From contig NZ_JAXAVX010000009.1 of assembly GCF_033949425.1 (NCBI RefSeq), positions 62,001 through 126,000 on the forward strand: a DNA stretch of 64,000 nt. The letters run 5' to 3'. The DNA comes from Patulibacter brassicae (GTDB lineage Bacteria; Actinomycetota; Thermoleophilia; Solirubrobacterales; Solirubrobacteraceae). This document shows, in pieces, positions 26,093 through 36,431 of this stretch (position 1 is the first letter of the stretch; each line of letters starts with the position of its first letter). A program made the position numbers and the translations under genes. Under the pieces are notes generated by a model. The model was not told the origin of the DNA. It did not search any database and saw nothing but the letters and a program-made list of their open reading frames with translations.

Positions 26093-27415
26093 ATGGCCGC
26101 TCCCCGCGACCGCGCCGCGACGCCGCGCTTCGCCGCGACCGTCGAGGAGGCCTTCGGCGCCGATCTCGTCCTCGCCCTGCGCGAGGCGGTGCGCGCGTTC
26201 GCGCTCTCGCGGGCCGTCGTCTGGATCGCCGGCCTGCTGACGATCGTCCTCTTCGGCTGGGCCGGATCGCGGGGCGCGCGCCTGGACCCGCTCTGGGAGT
26301 GCCGCCCGACCGCGGTCGGCGGGCTCGACGCGCTGATCGCCCCGGGATGCCGGTGGGACAGCACGTGGTACCTGACGATCGCGGGATCGGGCTACAGCCC
26401 CGCCGAGCCCGCGCGCTCGGCGTTCTTCCCGCTCTACCCGCTGCTGACGAGCATCGTCTCCGCACCGCTCGGGGGCGCGCTGGTCCCCGCGGGGCTGCTC
26501 GTGTCGTGGAGCGCGGCGATCGCGTTCCTCACCGCGCTGCACCAGGTCGTGGCCCGCGCCCGGGACCGGGCGACCGCCCGCACCGTCGTGCGGGTCGCGG
26601 CGTACGTCCCGCCGGCCGTCTTCCTCTCGGCGATCTACACCGAGTCGCTCTTCCTGCTGCTCTCGCTCGGCTGCCTCGCCGCCGCCCGCCGCGACCGCTG
26701 GCTGCTCGCCGGCGCGCTCGGCGCGCTCGCGTCGTCCTGCCGCAGCATCGGGGTGCTGCTCGTGCTGCCCCTGCTCGTGGAGGTCCTCTGGGGTCGCCGG
26801 AGCGACGCCCGCACCGTCGCCCGGACCGTCGGCCGCTGGACGATCCGCCACCGCGCGCTGCGCGCCGACGTCGCCTGGATCGCGCTCGTCCCGCTCGGGC
26901 TGCTCGCCTACGCGACGTACCTCGGCCTGGCGACCGCCGACCCGCTCGGGGCGGTCCGGGCCCAGGGCGACTGGGCGCGGCAGTTCCTGACCCCGATCGG
27001 CGGGCTGGGCGCCGGCGTCTGGGCCGTCGTCGGCCGGACCGGCGAGCTCGCCGGCGCCTGGTCGATGCCGCCGCTCGTCGACGGGCAGCAGGCCGGGCTC
27101 CTGCTCGCGCGCGACGCCGTCCTGCTCGCCGTCGTCGTCGTCGCGATCGCCGCGCTCTGGTGGGCCCGCCGCCGCATGCCCGTGAGCTGGCTGGCGTGGG
27201 GCGCCATCTCGCTGGCGTACCCGCTGTCGGTCCCCTCGAGCCAGCAGCCGCTGATGTCGCTGCCGCGCTTCGCGATGGCGTGCTTCCCGATCGTCGTCGC
27301 GCTCGGCCTCTGGGCGCACGCGCGACCCGGCCGGATGCGGTGGCTCGCGCCGCTGCTGCTCGCGCTGCAGGCGGGCTGGGCGATCCTCTTCGTCAGCTGG
27401 GTCTGGGCACCCTGA
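26093..27415 (+). CDS. PIG-V-like mannosyltransferase (GT-C membrane glycosyltransferase)
   Basis: 440-aa polytopic protein with about ten membrane segments. The first loop carries the catalytic-type acidic motif (CRWDSTWYLTIAGSGY) followed by FFPLYPLL, the signature of the PIG-V/GPI-mannosyltransferase II family. It probably uses a polyprenyl-phosphate mannose donor on the outer face. No lipid-glycan cluster is adjacent. The ATG at 26093 lies about 90 nt from the tetR promoter on the opposite strand. Confidence 0.85.
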   Translation: MAAPRDRAATPRFAATVEEAFGADLVLALREAVRAFALSRAVVWIAGLLTIVLFGWAGSRGARLDPLWECRPTAVGGLDALIAPGCRWDSTWYLTIAGSGYSPAEPARSAFFPLYPLLTSIVSAPLGGALVPAGLLVSWSAAIAFLTALHQVVARARDRATARTVVRVAAYVPPAVFLSAIYTESLFLLLSLGCLAAARRDRWLLAGALGALASSCRSIGVLLVLPLLVEVLWGRRSDARTVARTVGRWTIRHRALRADVAWIALVPLGLLAYATYLGLATADPLGAVRAQGDWARQFLTPIGGLGAGVWAVVGRTGELAGAWSMPPLVDGQQAGLLLARDAVLLAVVVVAIAALWWARRRMPVSWLAWGAISLAYPLSVPSSQQPLMSLPRFAMACFPIVVALGLWAHARPGRMRWLAPLLLALQAGWAILFVSWVWAP

Positions 27416-27492
27416 GCCGCGCCGCGGTCCGCGCGTGGCGGCCGCGCGCCGAGGAGTGAGGCGTCCCCGCGACGCCCGCGCCGGCCCGGGCG

Positions 27493-28308
27493 TCAGTCGC
27501 GCAGGTCGACGACGAGGGGCGCGTGGTCGGAGGGCTTCGTGCCCTTGCGGTGCTCGCGCGAGACCCAGACGCGCTCGATCCGCTCCGCGGTGGCGCGGTC
27601 CACGAGCGCGAGGTCGATCCGCAGGCCGAGGTTCTTGTGGAAGCTGCCGGCCCGGTAGTCCCACCACGTGTACCGCGGACCGTCGACGCCCTTCGGGTCG
27701 TCGGCCGGGAACCCCTCGCCGTGGTGGTGGATGAACGCGTCGACGAGGCCGCCGGCCTCCAGGACGCCGGCGAGCGCGGCGCGCTCCTCCGGCGAGGTGT
27801 GGGTCGTGCCGGTGAAGCGCTCCGGCGCGTAGCAGTCGGCGTCGGTCGGGCAGACGTTCATGTCGCCGAGGATCACCGTCGGGCCGGCCGCGGCGAGCGT
27901 CTCGGCGCGCGCCGCCATCGCCCGCAGGAAGGAGAGCTTGCGCCGGTAGTCCGGGTGGTCCAGCGCCTTGCCGTTGATGACGTAGACGCTCGCGACGCGG
28001 ATCCCGCCGACGGTCGCCTCGATCCAGCGGGCCTCCGTCGGGTCGTCCTCGCCGGGCAGGCCCCCCAGCGGGTCGGTCGGCTCGCCCGCGCCGTCGTGGC
28101 GGGTGAGGATCGCCACGCCGTTCCAGGCGCCCTGCGAGTGGTCCACGACGTCGTAGCCGGCCGCGGCGAGCTCCAGCAGCGGCAGCTGGTCGCGGCCGCA
28201 CTTCGTCTCCTGCAGCGCGAGCACGTCGGGCCGCAGATCCTCCAGCAGCTCGAGCACCCGCGGCAGCCGGGCGCGGAGCGAGGCGACGTTCCACGAGATC
28301 AGGCGCAC
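27493..28308 (-). CDS. xthA: exodeoxyribonuclease III (AP endonuclease)
   Basis: 271-aa base-excision repair nuclease with the EEP fold: RLISWNVASLRAR start, LQETKC (metal Glu), INGKALDHPDYRRKL, LGDMNVCPTDAD, and the terminal SDHAPL His. All catalytic residues are present. The GTG at 28308 has GAGG 8-9 nt upstream; a longer frame adds 21 unsupported residues. It is divergent from the esterase with 74 nt between starts. Confidence 0.94.
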   Translation of the reverse strand: MRLISWNVASLRARLPRVLELLEDLRPDVLALQETKCGRDQLPLLELAAAGYDVVDHSQGAWNGVAILTRHDGAGEPTDPLGGLPGEDDPTEARWIEATVGGIRVASVYVINGKALDHPDYRRKLSFLRAMAARAETLAAAGPTVILGDMNVCPTDADCYAPERFTGTTHTSPEERAALAGVLEAGGLVDAFIHHHGEGFPADDPKGVDGPRYTWWDYRAGSFHKNLGLRIDLALVDRATAERIERVWVSREHRKGTKPSDHAPLVVDLRD

Positions 28309-28382
28309 GGGGCGATCCTCGCGGATCGCCGGCCCGGACGCGGCGTGGCGGGTGGGTCGCGGCCACCCCATAGGCTCCCGCC

Positions 28383-29462
28383 ATGGTCGCTGCGTCGCCC
28401 CGGTCGCCGGTCGTCCGCGAGCTGGGCCCGCCCGGGCCCGAGACGCTCGCCTTCGAGCGGCGACTGCGGCGGGTCATGCGCCCGCTGGCGGCGAGCTGGC
28501 GGATGACGCCGCGCGGCGTCCTCTGGCTCCAGCGGATCAGCGAGCCGCGCGGGCGCCGGATCCGCACGAAGGAGGGCAGCCAGGTCGACGTGACGGCGAT
28601 CGGCGGCGTCCCGGTCGAGTGGGTCCGCGGCCCGCGGGCGATCGCCCGGCGCACCGACGACGAGCCGGTGCTGCTCTACCTGCACGGCGGCGGCTACGTC
28701 TTCGGCTCACCGCGCACGCACCGCGTCCTGACGTCGCAGCTCTCCGACGCCCTGGGCATCCCGGTGCTCGTCCCCGACTACCGGCTGCCGCCGGTGGCGA
28801 CGCTGCCGGCGCCGATCGAGGACGCCCTCGTCGTCTACCGGGCGCTGCTGGAGCGGGTCGCCCCGGAGCGGATCGTCGTCGCCGGCGACTCCGCGGGCGG
28901 CAACCTCGCGCACGGCCTGCTGCTGCACGCCGCCGAGGCGGGCCTGCCGATGCCCGCGGGCCTCGTGCTGCTCTCGCCGTGGAGCGACCTGACGATGAGC
29001 GGACCCTCGGTCCGCGCGAACGACGGGATCGACCCGTTCATCCCGGAGATCGCGCTCTGGCGCTGCGCCCGGGTGGCGTGCGCCGGCCTCGACGCGGCCG
29101 ACTGGCGCTGCTCGCCGCTGTTCGGCCCCGACGCGCTCCAGGCCCGGCTGCCGCCGACCCTCGTCCAGGCGGGCTCGACCGAGGTCCTGCGCGACGACGC
29201 CCGCCGCGTCGCCGACGCGCTGGCCCGCAACGGCGTCCCGGTCGAGCTGCAGCTCTTCGCGCACGTCCCGCACGTCCCGCCGATGTGGGGCAACCTGCCC
29301 GAGGGCCGCGACGCGACCCGGCGCGTCGGCGCGTTCCTGGCCGACGTGCTCCCCGAGGGCGCCGCGCACCGACCGGACCGCCGCGACGCCGCCGCGGCCA
29401 CGAGCGACGAGACGACGACCGCCGACGGGCTCGAGCCCGAGAGCGCCGGAGCGACGACGTGA
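28383..29462 (+). CDS. HSL-family alpha/beta hydrolase (esterase/lipase)
   Basis: 359-aa hormone-sensitive-lipase-type esterase with oxyanion motif HGGG (101-104), nucleophile S170 in GDSAGG, a likely acid in the VLRDDARR segment and a His in the FAHVPH segment. It cleaves short to medium acyl esters, and the neighbour suggests acylglycerols. The stop overlaps the glpK start (GTGA), so ester hydrolysis and glycerol phosphorylation appear coupled. The C-terminal 30 residues are disordered. Confidence 0.9.
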   Translation: MVAASPRSPVVRELGPPGPETLAFERRLRRVMRPLAASWRMTPRGVLWLQRISEPRGRRIRTKEGSQVDVTAIGGVPVEWVRGPRAIARRTDDEPVLLYLHGGGYVFGSPRTHRVLTSQLSDALGIPVLVPDYRLPPVATLPAPIEDALVVYRALLERVAPERIVVAGDSAGGNLAHGLLLHAAEAGLPMPAGLVLLSPWSDLTMSGPSVRANDGIDPFIPEIALWRCARVACAGLDAADWRCSPLFGPDALQARLPPTLVQAGSTEVLRDDARRVADALARNGVPVELQLFAHVPHVPPMWGNLPEGRDATRRVGAFLADVLPEGAAHRPDRRDAAAATSDETTTADGLEPESAGATT

Positions 29463-30937
29463 TCCTCGCGATCGACCAGGGGACGACGGGCACGACCTGC
29501 CTCGTGGTCGACGGCGAGGGCGACCTCGTCGGCCGGGGCTACCGCGAGTTCTCCCAGCACTTCCCGCGACCGGGGTGGGTCGAGCACGACGCGGCCGAGA
29601 TCTGGGAGGTCACCCGCCGCGTCGCGCTCGAAGCCTGCGACGACGCGGGGATCGCCCCCGCCGACCTCCAGGCGATCGGGATCACGAACCAGCGCGAGAC
29701 CGTCTGCGCGTGGGACCCCGCAACCGGCGAGCCGCTGCACCGGGCGATCGTCTGGCAGGACCGCCGGACCGCCGCCATGTGCGCGCGGCTGCGCGAGGCC
29801 GGGCACGAGCAGCTCATCCGCGAGCGGACCGGCCTCGTGCTGGACCCGTACTTCTCCGGCACGAAGATCGCCTGGCTGCTCGAGCACGCGCCGGAGCTGC
29901 GCGAGCGCGCCGAGCGGGGCACCGCGGTCTTCGGGACGATCGACTCGTGGCTGCTCTTCCGGCTGACCGGCGAGCACGTCACCGACCCGTCCAACGCGTC
30001 GCGGACGATGCTCTACGGGCTGGAGGCCGGCGACTGGGACGACGAGCTCTGCGCGCTGCTCGGCGTGCCGCTCCGGGCGCTCCCGGAGGTCCGACCCTCG
30101 ATCGGGGGCTTCGGGACCGTGCGCCCGGGCGTCCTGGGCGACGCGACCTGCCCGGTCGGCGGCGTGGCGGGGGACCAGCAGGCCGCGCTGTACGGCCAGG
30201 CGTGCCTGGACCCGGGGGAGGGCAAGAACACCTACGGCACCGGCTCGTTCGTGCTGCTCAACGCGGGCGACGCCCCGCCGGCCGAGCACGAGGGCCTGCT
30301 GCGGACGGTCGGCTGGCAGATCGGGCAGCGGCGGATGTTCGCCTACGAGGCGTCGGTCTTCGCGACCGGCGCCGCCGTCCAGTGGCTGCGCGACGGGCTC
30401 GGGATCATCTCGAGCGCCGCGGAGACCGAGCCGCTCGCCGACTCGCTCGAGGGCAACGACGGCGTCTACCTCGTGCCGGCGTTCGCGGGGCTCGGCGCGC
30501 CGCACTGGGATCCCTACGCCCGCGGGACGATCACCGGGCTGACGCGCGGCACGACGCGGGCGCACCTCGCGCGCGCGACGCTCGAGGCGATCGGCTTCCA
30601 GACCCTCGACGCGGTGCGGGCGATGGAGTCCGTCGCGGCGCAGCCGCTGCGGGTCCTGAAGGCCGACGGCGGTGCGACCGCGAACCGCTGGCTCATGCGG
30701 TTCCAGGCCGACCTGCTCGGCGTGCCGGTGGTCGTGCCGGCGATCCACGAGACGACCGCGCTCGGTGCGGCGTTCATGGCCGGCGTGGGGGTGGGGCGCT
30801 GGAACCAGCGCGAGGTCACCCGCACCTGGCGCGCCGCGACGACCTACGAGCCGACGATGTCGCGCGATCGCGCGGAGGAGCTCCACGCCGGCTGGCGGGA
30901 CGCGGTCGGGCGGTCGCTCGGTCAGGCGCGCGACTGA
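29459..30937 (+). CDS. glpK: glycerol kinase
   Basis: 492-aa FGGY-family kinase forming glycerol-3-phosphate. Signature pieces include AIDQGTTGT (phosphate loop), TNQRET, the GDQQAALYGQ segment, GTGSFVL and the C-terminal FGGY signature region KADGGATANRWLM. The length is normal. The GTG start overlaps the esterase stop by 4 nt. No glpD or glpF is seen next to it. Confidence 0.96.
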   Translation: MILAIDQGTTGTTCLVVDGEGDLVGRGYREFSQHFPRPGWVEHDAAEIWEVTRRVALEACDDAGIAPADLQAIGITNQRETVCAWDPATGEPLHRAIVWQDRRTAAMCARLREAGHEQLIRERTGLVLDPYFSGTKIAWLLEHAPELRERAERGTAVFGTIDSWLLFRLTGEHVTDPSNASRTMLYGLEAGDWDDELCALLGVPLRALPEVRPSIGGFGTVRPGVLGDATCPVGGVAGDQQAALYGQACLDPGEGKNTYGTGSFVLLNAGDAPPAEHEGLLRTVGWQIGQRRMFAYEASVFATGAAVQWLRDGLGIISSAAETEPLADSLEGNDGVYLVPAFAGLGAPHWDPYARGTITGLTRGTTRAHLARATLEAIGFQTLDAVRAMESVAAQPLRVLKADGGATANRWLMRFQADLLGVPVVVPAIHETTALGAAFMAGVGVGRWNQREVTRTWRAATTYEPTMSRDRAEELHAGWRDAVGRSLGQARD

Positions 30938-30992
30938 CCGCGGCGCGGGCCCCCGACCGACGGCCGGACGGGGACGCGCGACGGGCGCAGGA

Positions 30993-31106
30993 TCAGCGGG
31001 GCAGGCGCAGCGGCGCGGCCGGGGCGGCGACGACGTTGCGGTACGCGGCCCGCCAGAGCGCGACGTAGGCGGCCGTGGCGGCGGCCCAGGCCAGTCGGTG
31101 GTGCAT
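30993..31106 (-). CDS. 37-aa small membrane-like protein
   Basis: A short frame with an excellent ribosome-binding site (GGAAGGAG, 10 nt before the ATG). The product has a His-rich start, one hydrophobic helix (about residues 5-17, LAWAAATAAYVAL) and a basic/Pro tail. I know no homologue. The RBS is the main support. Confidence 0.5.
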   Translation of the reverse strand: MHHRLAWAAATAAYVALWRAAYRNVVAAPAAPLRLPR

Positions 31107-31600
31107 CGCGGGTGGCTCCTTCCGGTCGCGGGGTGATGGGGCAGCGATCGGCCCGGGCCGGCCGGTCGAACAGCGCGAGGGCACCCGCCTGGACGCCCGT
31201 ACGGCCCCGACCCGCGCGGGACGTCGACGGAGGATCGACGCGGGGCGGGCGCGGCCGGGCCCGTCGTCGCCCGGCGAGCCGGCGATGCCTCGGGCACCGA
31301 GGCACGGGTGGACCGGGCCCCGCCCGGGCCGCTCCCGAGCCGCCGAGGCACGGGTGGGGGCGGGACGCCCGGGCTGCAACGCGTCGCCCGTGCTGCAAGG
31401 GCCCGTTCGCCGGTCCCGCCGGGCGAGGAGCACGACGGCGTGGCGGCGAACCACCGCGCATGGCCGATCTCTCCCGTCGTCCGCCGGACGACCTCGGCGC
31501 CCAGGGTCGCGGCGTGCCCCGGGGCGGGCGTGACCGATGCCTCACCCGTGGCCCGGCGGCGGTCACGGCTGCGGCCCCGGGGACCGGCGAGGCTGCCGGC
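31107..31600. other. 494-nt stretch without a recognisable gene
   Basis: GC-rich DNA between the small minus-strand ORF and the secreted protein. It contains two copies of GAGGCACGGGTGG (near 31300 and 31345) separated by a GC-rich palindromic core. No promoter stands out and no frame has coding character. Confidence 0.5.
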
Positions 31601-32212
31601 ATGCTGCGCCGCGCCGCCATCGTCTCCGTGCTGCTGGGCCTCGCCGTGCCCGTCGGCGCGAGCGCCTCGACGGCCGGCATCGACCTGCTGGAGCCCGACC
31701 GCGGCAACGAGACGCCGGCGACCGCCGAGCGGCTCGCCGTCGACCGCACCGTCGCCGGGCAGATCGTGCTCGGCCCGCCGGCGCACCGCGACGTGGACGT
31801 CCTCGTCGTGCGCGTGCGCCGCGGCGCGACCGTCACGGTCCGCCTGCGCCACCGCGGCGAGGTCGACCACCGGGCGCTCGGCCTCGGCGTCGCGACGGCC
31901 GCCGGGCCGGCGGCGCCGGTGCGGTGGCGCACCGTCGACGACGGGCGCGAGGTCGGCGTCCGGGTTCGCGTCCCGACGGGGCGGCTCGTGATCGCGCTGC
32001 GCTGCGCGGCCGGTCGCGCGTGCGACGGCGGCGGCGCGATCCCCTACGCGCTGCGGGTGGACCGGCCCGGGCGGCGCACGACGCTCGCGGCCGCGGCGGC
32101 GTCGACGAAGCCGGTCGCCGACGCGCCCGGAGGCCCGGCGGCGACCTCCGGCGGCGCCGCGCCGGGCGCGGTCGAGGCCGCGCCGGTCTCGGGCGGCGCG
32201 ACGCCGCGCTGA
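31601..32212 (+). CDS. secreted protein with pre-peptidase-like domain
   Basis: 203-aa exported protein. A signal peptide (1 to about 23, ending VGASA) is followed by a roughly 120-aa beta domain. Its opening (ETPATAERLAVDRTVAGQI, then DVDVLVVRVRRGATVTV) resembles bacterial pre-peptidase C-terminal (PPC) domains, and two cysteines (ALRCAAGRAC) may form a disulfide. An Ala/Gly/Pro tail ends the protein. No catalytic domain is attached, so it would be a stand-alone PPC-like module. The ATG precedes the signal sequence. Confidence 0.65.
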   Translation: MLRRAAIVSVLLGLAVPVGASASTAGIDLLEPDRGNETPATAERLAVDRTVAGQIVLGPPAHRDVDVLVVRVRRGATVTVRLRHRGEVDHRALGLGVATAAGPAAPVRWRTVDDGREVGVRVRVPTGRLVIALRCAAGRACDGGGAIPYALRVDRPGRRTTLAAAAASTKPVADAPGGPAATSGGAAPGAVEAAPVSGGATPR

Positions 32213-32223
32213 GCGCGCCGGAC

Positions 32224-33051
32224 TCAGCCGGTCATGCCGCCGAGCTGGCCGCCCGTGACGTGCAGCGTCTGGCCGTGGACGTAGTTCGACCACGGCGAGC
32301 AGAGGAAGAAGATCGCGCCGGCGGCCTCCTCGGGCGTGCCGGGGCGGCCGAGCGGCACGAGCAGCGGCGCGGCCTCGCGCAGCTCCTCCGGGATGCCGAG
32401 CTGGACCTGCTGGCCGTCGATCTCGGTGACGTTGGCGGCGTCCTTCGCGGCGGTGAGGCGCGTCTCGATCCAGCCGAAGGCGACCGCGTTGACGTTGACC
32501 TTGAACTGGCCCCACTCCTTGGCCAGCGTCTTCGTCAGGCCGACGACGGCGGCCTTGCCGGCAGCGTAGTTCGCCTGCCCGGCATTGCCCATCGTGCCGG
32601 ACATCGAGCTGACGTTCACGACCTTGCGGAAGACCTCGAGGCCCTCGGCGCGCTCGCGCTTGGCCGGCTCGCGCAGGTGCGGGGCAGCGGCGCGGAGCAC
32701 CCGGAACGGGACGGTGACGTGGATGTCGAGCATCCGCTGCCACCAGTCGTCGCTGATCCGGTGGGCGGCGGCGTCGAGCGTGTAGCCGGCGTTGTTCACG
32801 ACGACGTCGAGCTGCCCCCACGTGTCGATCGCGTGGGCGACGAGCGCGTCCGGCGCGCCGTCCTTCGTGAGGTCGCCGGCGAAGATCGTCGTCTCGCCGC
32901 CGATGTCGTCGGCCGCCTCCTGCGCCGCGTCGCGGTCGAGGTCGTTGACGACCACCCGGGCGCCGTGGCCCACGAGGAGCTCCGCCGTCGCCCGTCCGAT
33001 GCCGCGGGCGGAGCCCGTGACGATCGCCACCTTGCCGTCGAGGACGCCCAT
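32224..33051 (-). CDS. short-chain dehydrogenase/reductase (FabG-like)
   Basis: 275-aa Rossmann enzyme with the cofactor loop TGSARGIG, NNAG at 86-89, catalytic S149, Y162 and K166 (YAAGK), and a C-terminal VTGG. It resembles 3-oxoacyl-ACP/hydroxyacyl-CoA reductases of the FabG type. The neighbourhood of acyl-CoA dehydrogenases and enoyl-CoA hydratase fits beta-oxidation. GGAAGGA precedes the ATG by about 6 nt. Confidence 0.9.
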   Translation of the reverse strand: MGVLDGKVAIVTGSARGIGRATAELLVGHGARVVVNDLDRDAAQEAADDIGGETTIFAGDLTKDGAPDALVAHAIDTWGQLDVVVNNAGYTLDAAAHRISDDWWQRMLDIHVTVPFRVLRAAAPHLREPAKRERAEGLEVFRKVVNVSSMSGTMGNAGQANYAAGKAAVVGLTKTLAKEWGQFKVNVNAVAFGWIETRLTAAKDAANVTEIDGQQVQLGIPEELREAAPLLVPLGRPGTPEEAAGAIFFLCSPWSNYVHGQTLHVTGGQLGGMTG

Positions 33052-33125
33052 GCCGTTCCTTCCGTCGTCGCCCGCGGCGGACCCGCGGTGGCGCGATCCT
33101 ATGCTCCGCCCGACCGCGGCGCCGG

Positions 33126-33551
33126 TCAGTCGCAGGCGGCGAGGCGCCCGACCCGGATGCCGTCCCGCCAGGGCTCGGTCGGCCCGTAGTAGGCGCCCTG
33201 CATCCAGAGACGGTCGGTGCTGCGCGCCTTGCGCAGCGTCGTCCGCAGGCGGCCGTCGGACCAGCCGTCGCGCGACTGCGTCGAGACCTGGTTGCGGTCG
33301 CTGCCCCGGGTGATCACGGTCCAGACCCCGATGCCGTTCGCGACGGCCCGACGCCCGGACGACCGCGTGGCCTCGGACGTCGTGCGCACCCACCACGGGC
33401 CGTCGGTGCGGTGGCGCTCGACGCAGGCGTAGTGGGTGAAGGCGTCGCTGCGCACCGCGGTCCACGACCCGGGCGGCCGGGCGTCGGCGGCGGCCGGGGC
33501 CGCGAGCAGCGCGCCGAGCAGCAGGGGGAGGAGCGATCGAGCGGGGGACAC
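33126..33551 (-). CDS. small secreted protein of unknown function
   Basis: 141-aa exported protein: signal peptide 1 to about 23 (LLPLLLGALLAAPAAADA), then a Trp- and Arg-rich domain with two cysteines (ACVE near residue 43 and AACD at the end) that could form a disulfide. I recognise no family. The GTG start gives the signal peptide. Confidence 0.65.
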   Translation of the reverse strand: MSPARSLLPLLLGALLAAPAAADARPPGSWTAVRSDAFTHYACVERHRTDGPWWVRTTSEATRSSGRRAVANGIGVWTVITRGSDRNQVSTQSRDGWSDGRLRTTLRKARSTDRLWMQGAYYGPTEPWRDGIRVGRLAACD

Positions 33552-33627
33552 GGCCTGGATCGTAGGGCCGTGGCGCCGCGGCGAGCATGAGCATCGCGTG
33601 AGAGGGTGCCGCGGCGGCGGCGGACGC

Positions 33628-34911
33628 TCAGCAGCCCATGAGCCGACCGATGACGTCCTTCATGATCTCGTCGGTGCCGCCGCCGATCGGGCCCAGGCGC
33701 GCGTCGCGCCAGGCGCGCTCGAGGCCCTGCTCCTTCGTGTAGCCGGCGCCGCCGTGCAGCTGCAGGCAGCGGTCGATGACGTCGACGGCGGTCCGCTGGG
33801 TCTGGAGCTTCGCCATCGAGACCTCGCGGATCACCTGCTCGCCCGCGACGTGCCGGCGCAGCGTCTCGTAGGTCAGGCTGCGCGCCGCCTCGATCTCCAT
33901 CCCGATCTCGGCCAGCGCCCAGCGGGTGCCCTGGAAGTCGGCGATCCGGCGGCCGAACGCGCGCCGCTGCGCGACGTAGGCGCAGGTCTGCTCGAACGCG
34001 AGGTCCATGCCGGCCACCGCGCCGAGCGCCATCGAGAGCCGCTCCCAGCCGAAGTTGGCCATGATGAGCTTGAAGCCGCCGTGGAGCTCGCCGAGCAGGT
34101 GGTCCTCGGGCACGAAGACGTCCTGGAAGCTCACGAGGGCGGTGTCGGAGGCGTGCCAGCCGAGTTTCTCGATCGGGCTCGCGCTGATCCCGTCGCCGCG
34201 GTCGGCCCCGAGCAGCGCCGGATCGTCCTCGGCCCCCTCGGGCTCCGGCCCGCGTTCGACGACGAGGAACGAGATCCCGTCGTGGCCGCCGTCCTGCGTC
34301 GTCCTCACCGCGGTGACGTAGTGCTGCGCGCGCACGCCGCCGGTGATGAAGCACTTCTCGCCGTTGACCCGGAAGCCGCCCTCGACCCGCTCGGCGCGGG
34401 TCAGGATGCCGGCGACGTCGCTCCCGGTCCCCGGCTCGGTGATGGCGAGCGCCGCGACGCGCTCGCCGCGCAGGACCGGCGGCACCCACCGCTCCTGCTG
34501 CTCGGGCGTGCCGAACTTCAGGATCGGCGGCGTGGCGATCGTCGTCGGCGCGCTGAGCGCCGCGGCGAGGCCGCCGGAGCCCGAGCGGGCGATCTCCTCG
34601 GTCCAGATCGCGTCCGTCAGGTGGTCGCCGCCCTGCCCGCCCAGCTCGACGGGGTACGGGGTGGCGGCGAAGCCCGTCTCGCCGAGGCGGCGGAAGACGG
34701 AGGAGGGCACCCACTCGGCGTCCTCCCACGCCTGAACGTGCGGGCGCAGCTCGCGCGTGACCCAGTCGCGGATCGATCGGCGCAGCGCATGGTGCTCCTC
34801 GCCGAAGAGGTGGTCCCAGCCCGCCGGGCCGCGGCCCTGCCCCACGAGCCCCGTCGACGCCGGATTCGCGTCCCCGCTCGCTCCCGGGGAGCGGCTGTCG
34901 GTCGTGCTCAT
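33628..34911 (-). CDS. acyl-CoA dehydrogenase, isovaleryl/long-chain type
   Basis: 427-aa FAD enzyme for alpha,beta-desaturation of acyl-CoA. The FAD-binding ITEPGTGSD, FITGG and AFGRRIADFQ segments are clear. At the C-terminus the usual YEGT catalytic-Glu site reads GGGT (GGGTDEIMK), as in long-chain and isovaleryl-CoA dehydrogenases. The base is then the Glu of WERLSMA, which is present. It lies 9 nt after a second acyl-CoA dehydrogenase and is probably cotranscribed with it. Confidence 0.92.
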   Translation of the reverse strand: MSTTDSRSPGASGDANPASTGLVGQGRGPAGWDHLFGEEHHALRRSIRDWVTRELRPHVQAWEDAEWVPSSVFRRLGETGFAATPYPVELGGQGGDHLTDAIWTEEIARSGSGGLAAALSAPTTIATPPILKFGTPEQQERWVPPVLRGERVAALAITEPGTGSDVAGILTRAERVEGGFRVNGEKCFITGGVRAQHYVTAVRTTQDGGHDGISFLVVERGPEPEGAEDDPALLGADRGDGISASPIEKLGWHASDTALVSFQDVFVPEDHLLGELHGGFKLIMANFGWERLSMALGAVAGMDLAFEQTCAYVAQRRAFGRRIADFQGTRWALAEIGMEIEAARSLTYETLRRHVAGEQVIREVSMAKLQTQRTAVDVIDRCLQLHGGAGYTKEQGLERAWRDARLGPIGGGTDEIMKDVIGRLMGC

Positions 34912-34920
34912 CGTCGTCCC

Positions 34921-36105
<1,185 letters not shown>

Positions 36106-36201
36106 GCGGTGCTCTCTCTCCTCGGAACGGCGCACCGGCGCGCGTCTCCCCGCGGCGCCGGTGTCGGGGCGCGGTGCCGGTCGGCCCGTCCCCGAACGGG
36201 A

Positions 36202-36226
36202 AAGTAGCAGGTGCTACCTCCTACTT
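36202..36226. promoter_or_regulatory. candidate MerR-type operator, site 1
   Basis: AAGTAGCAGGT-GCT-ACCTCCTACTT is a 25-nt palindrome with one mismatched pair. Read toward the acyl-CoA dehydrogenases it is followed by TACTTT, a plausible -10. The same half-site occurs at 36290 and 40411. Confidence 0.65.
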
Positions 36227-36303
36227 CGAGATGCGCCACGCGCGGACGATCCCCCGCATGCGCGAGGCGCCCGCTCGCGGCGCATCTCGAAGTAGGAGGT
36301 AGC
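36213..36303. repeat. 25-bp perfect inverted repeat between divergent acyl-CoA genes
   Basis: Arms 36213-36237 and 36279-36303 are perfect complements around a 41-nt GC-rich centre. Each arm contains GAAGTAGGAGGTAGC, pointing toward the acyl-CoA dehydrogenase operon on one side and the enoyl-CoA hydratase on the other. The two promoters thus appear to be mirror copies. Confidence 0.9.
36290..36303 (+). promoter_or_regulatory. candidate MerR-type operator, site 2
   Basis: AAGTAGGAGGTAGC in the right arm, oriented toward the enoyl-CoA hydratase gene. The second half-site is degenerate here. Confidence 0.5.
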
Positions 36304-36431
36304 GTCGCCTGCCTCGCGTGGTGGATTCCCCTCCTCCGGCGGGACGGTCGGTGGCGTACGCACCGTTCGCCGGGACGCGAATGCGCGAGGATCGCCGCGA
36401 CGTCCGTCGTTCCAGGCCCAGAGGGGGAGCC

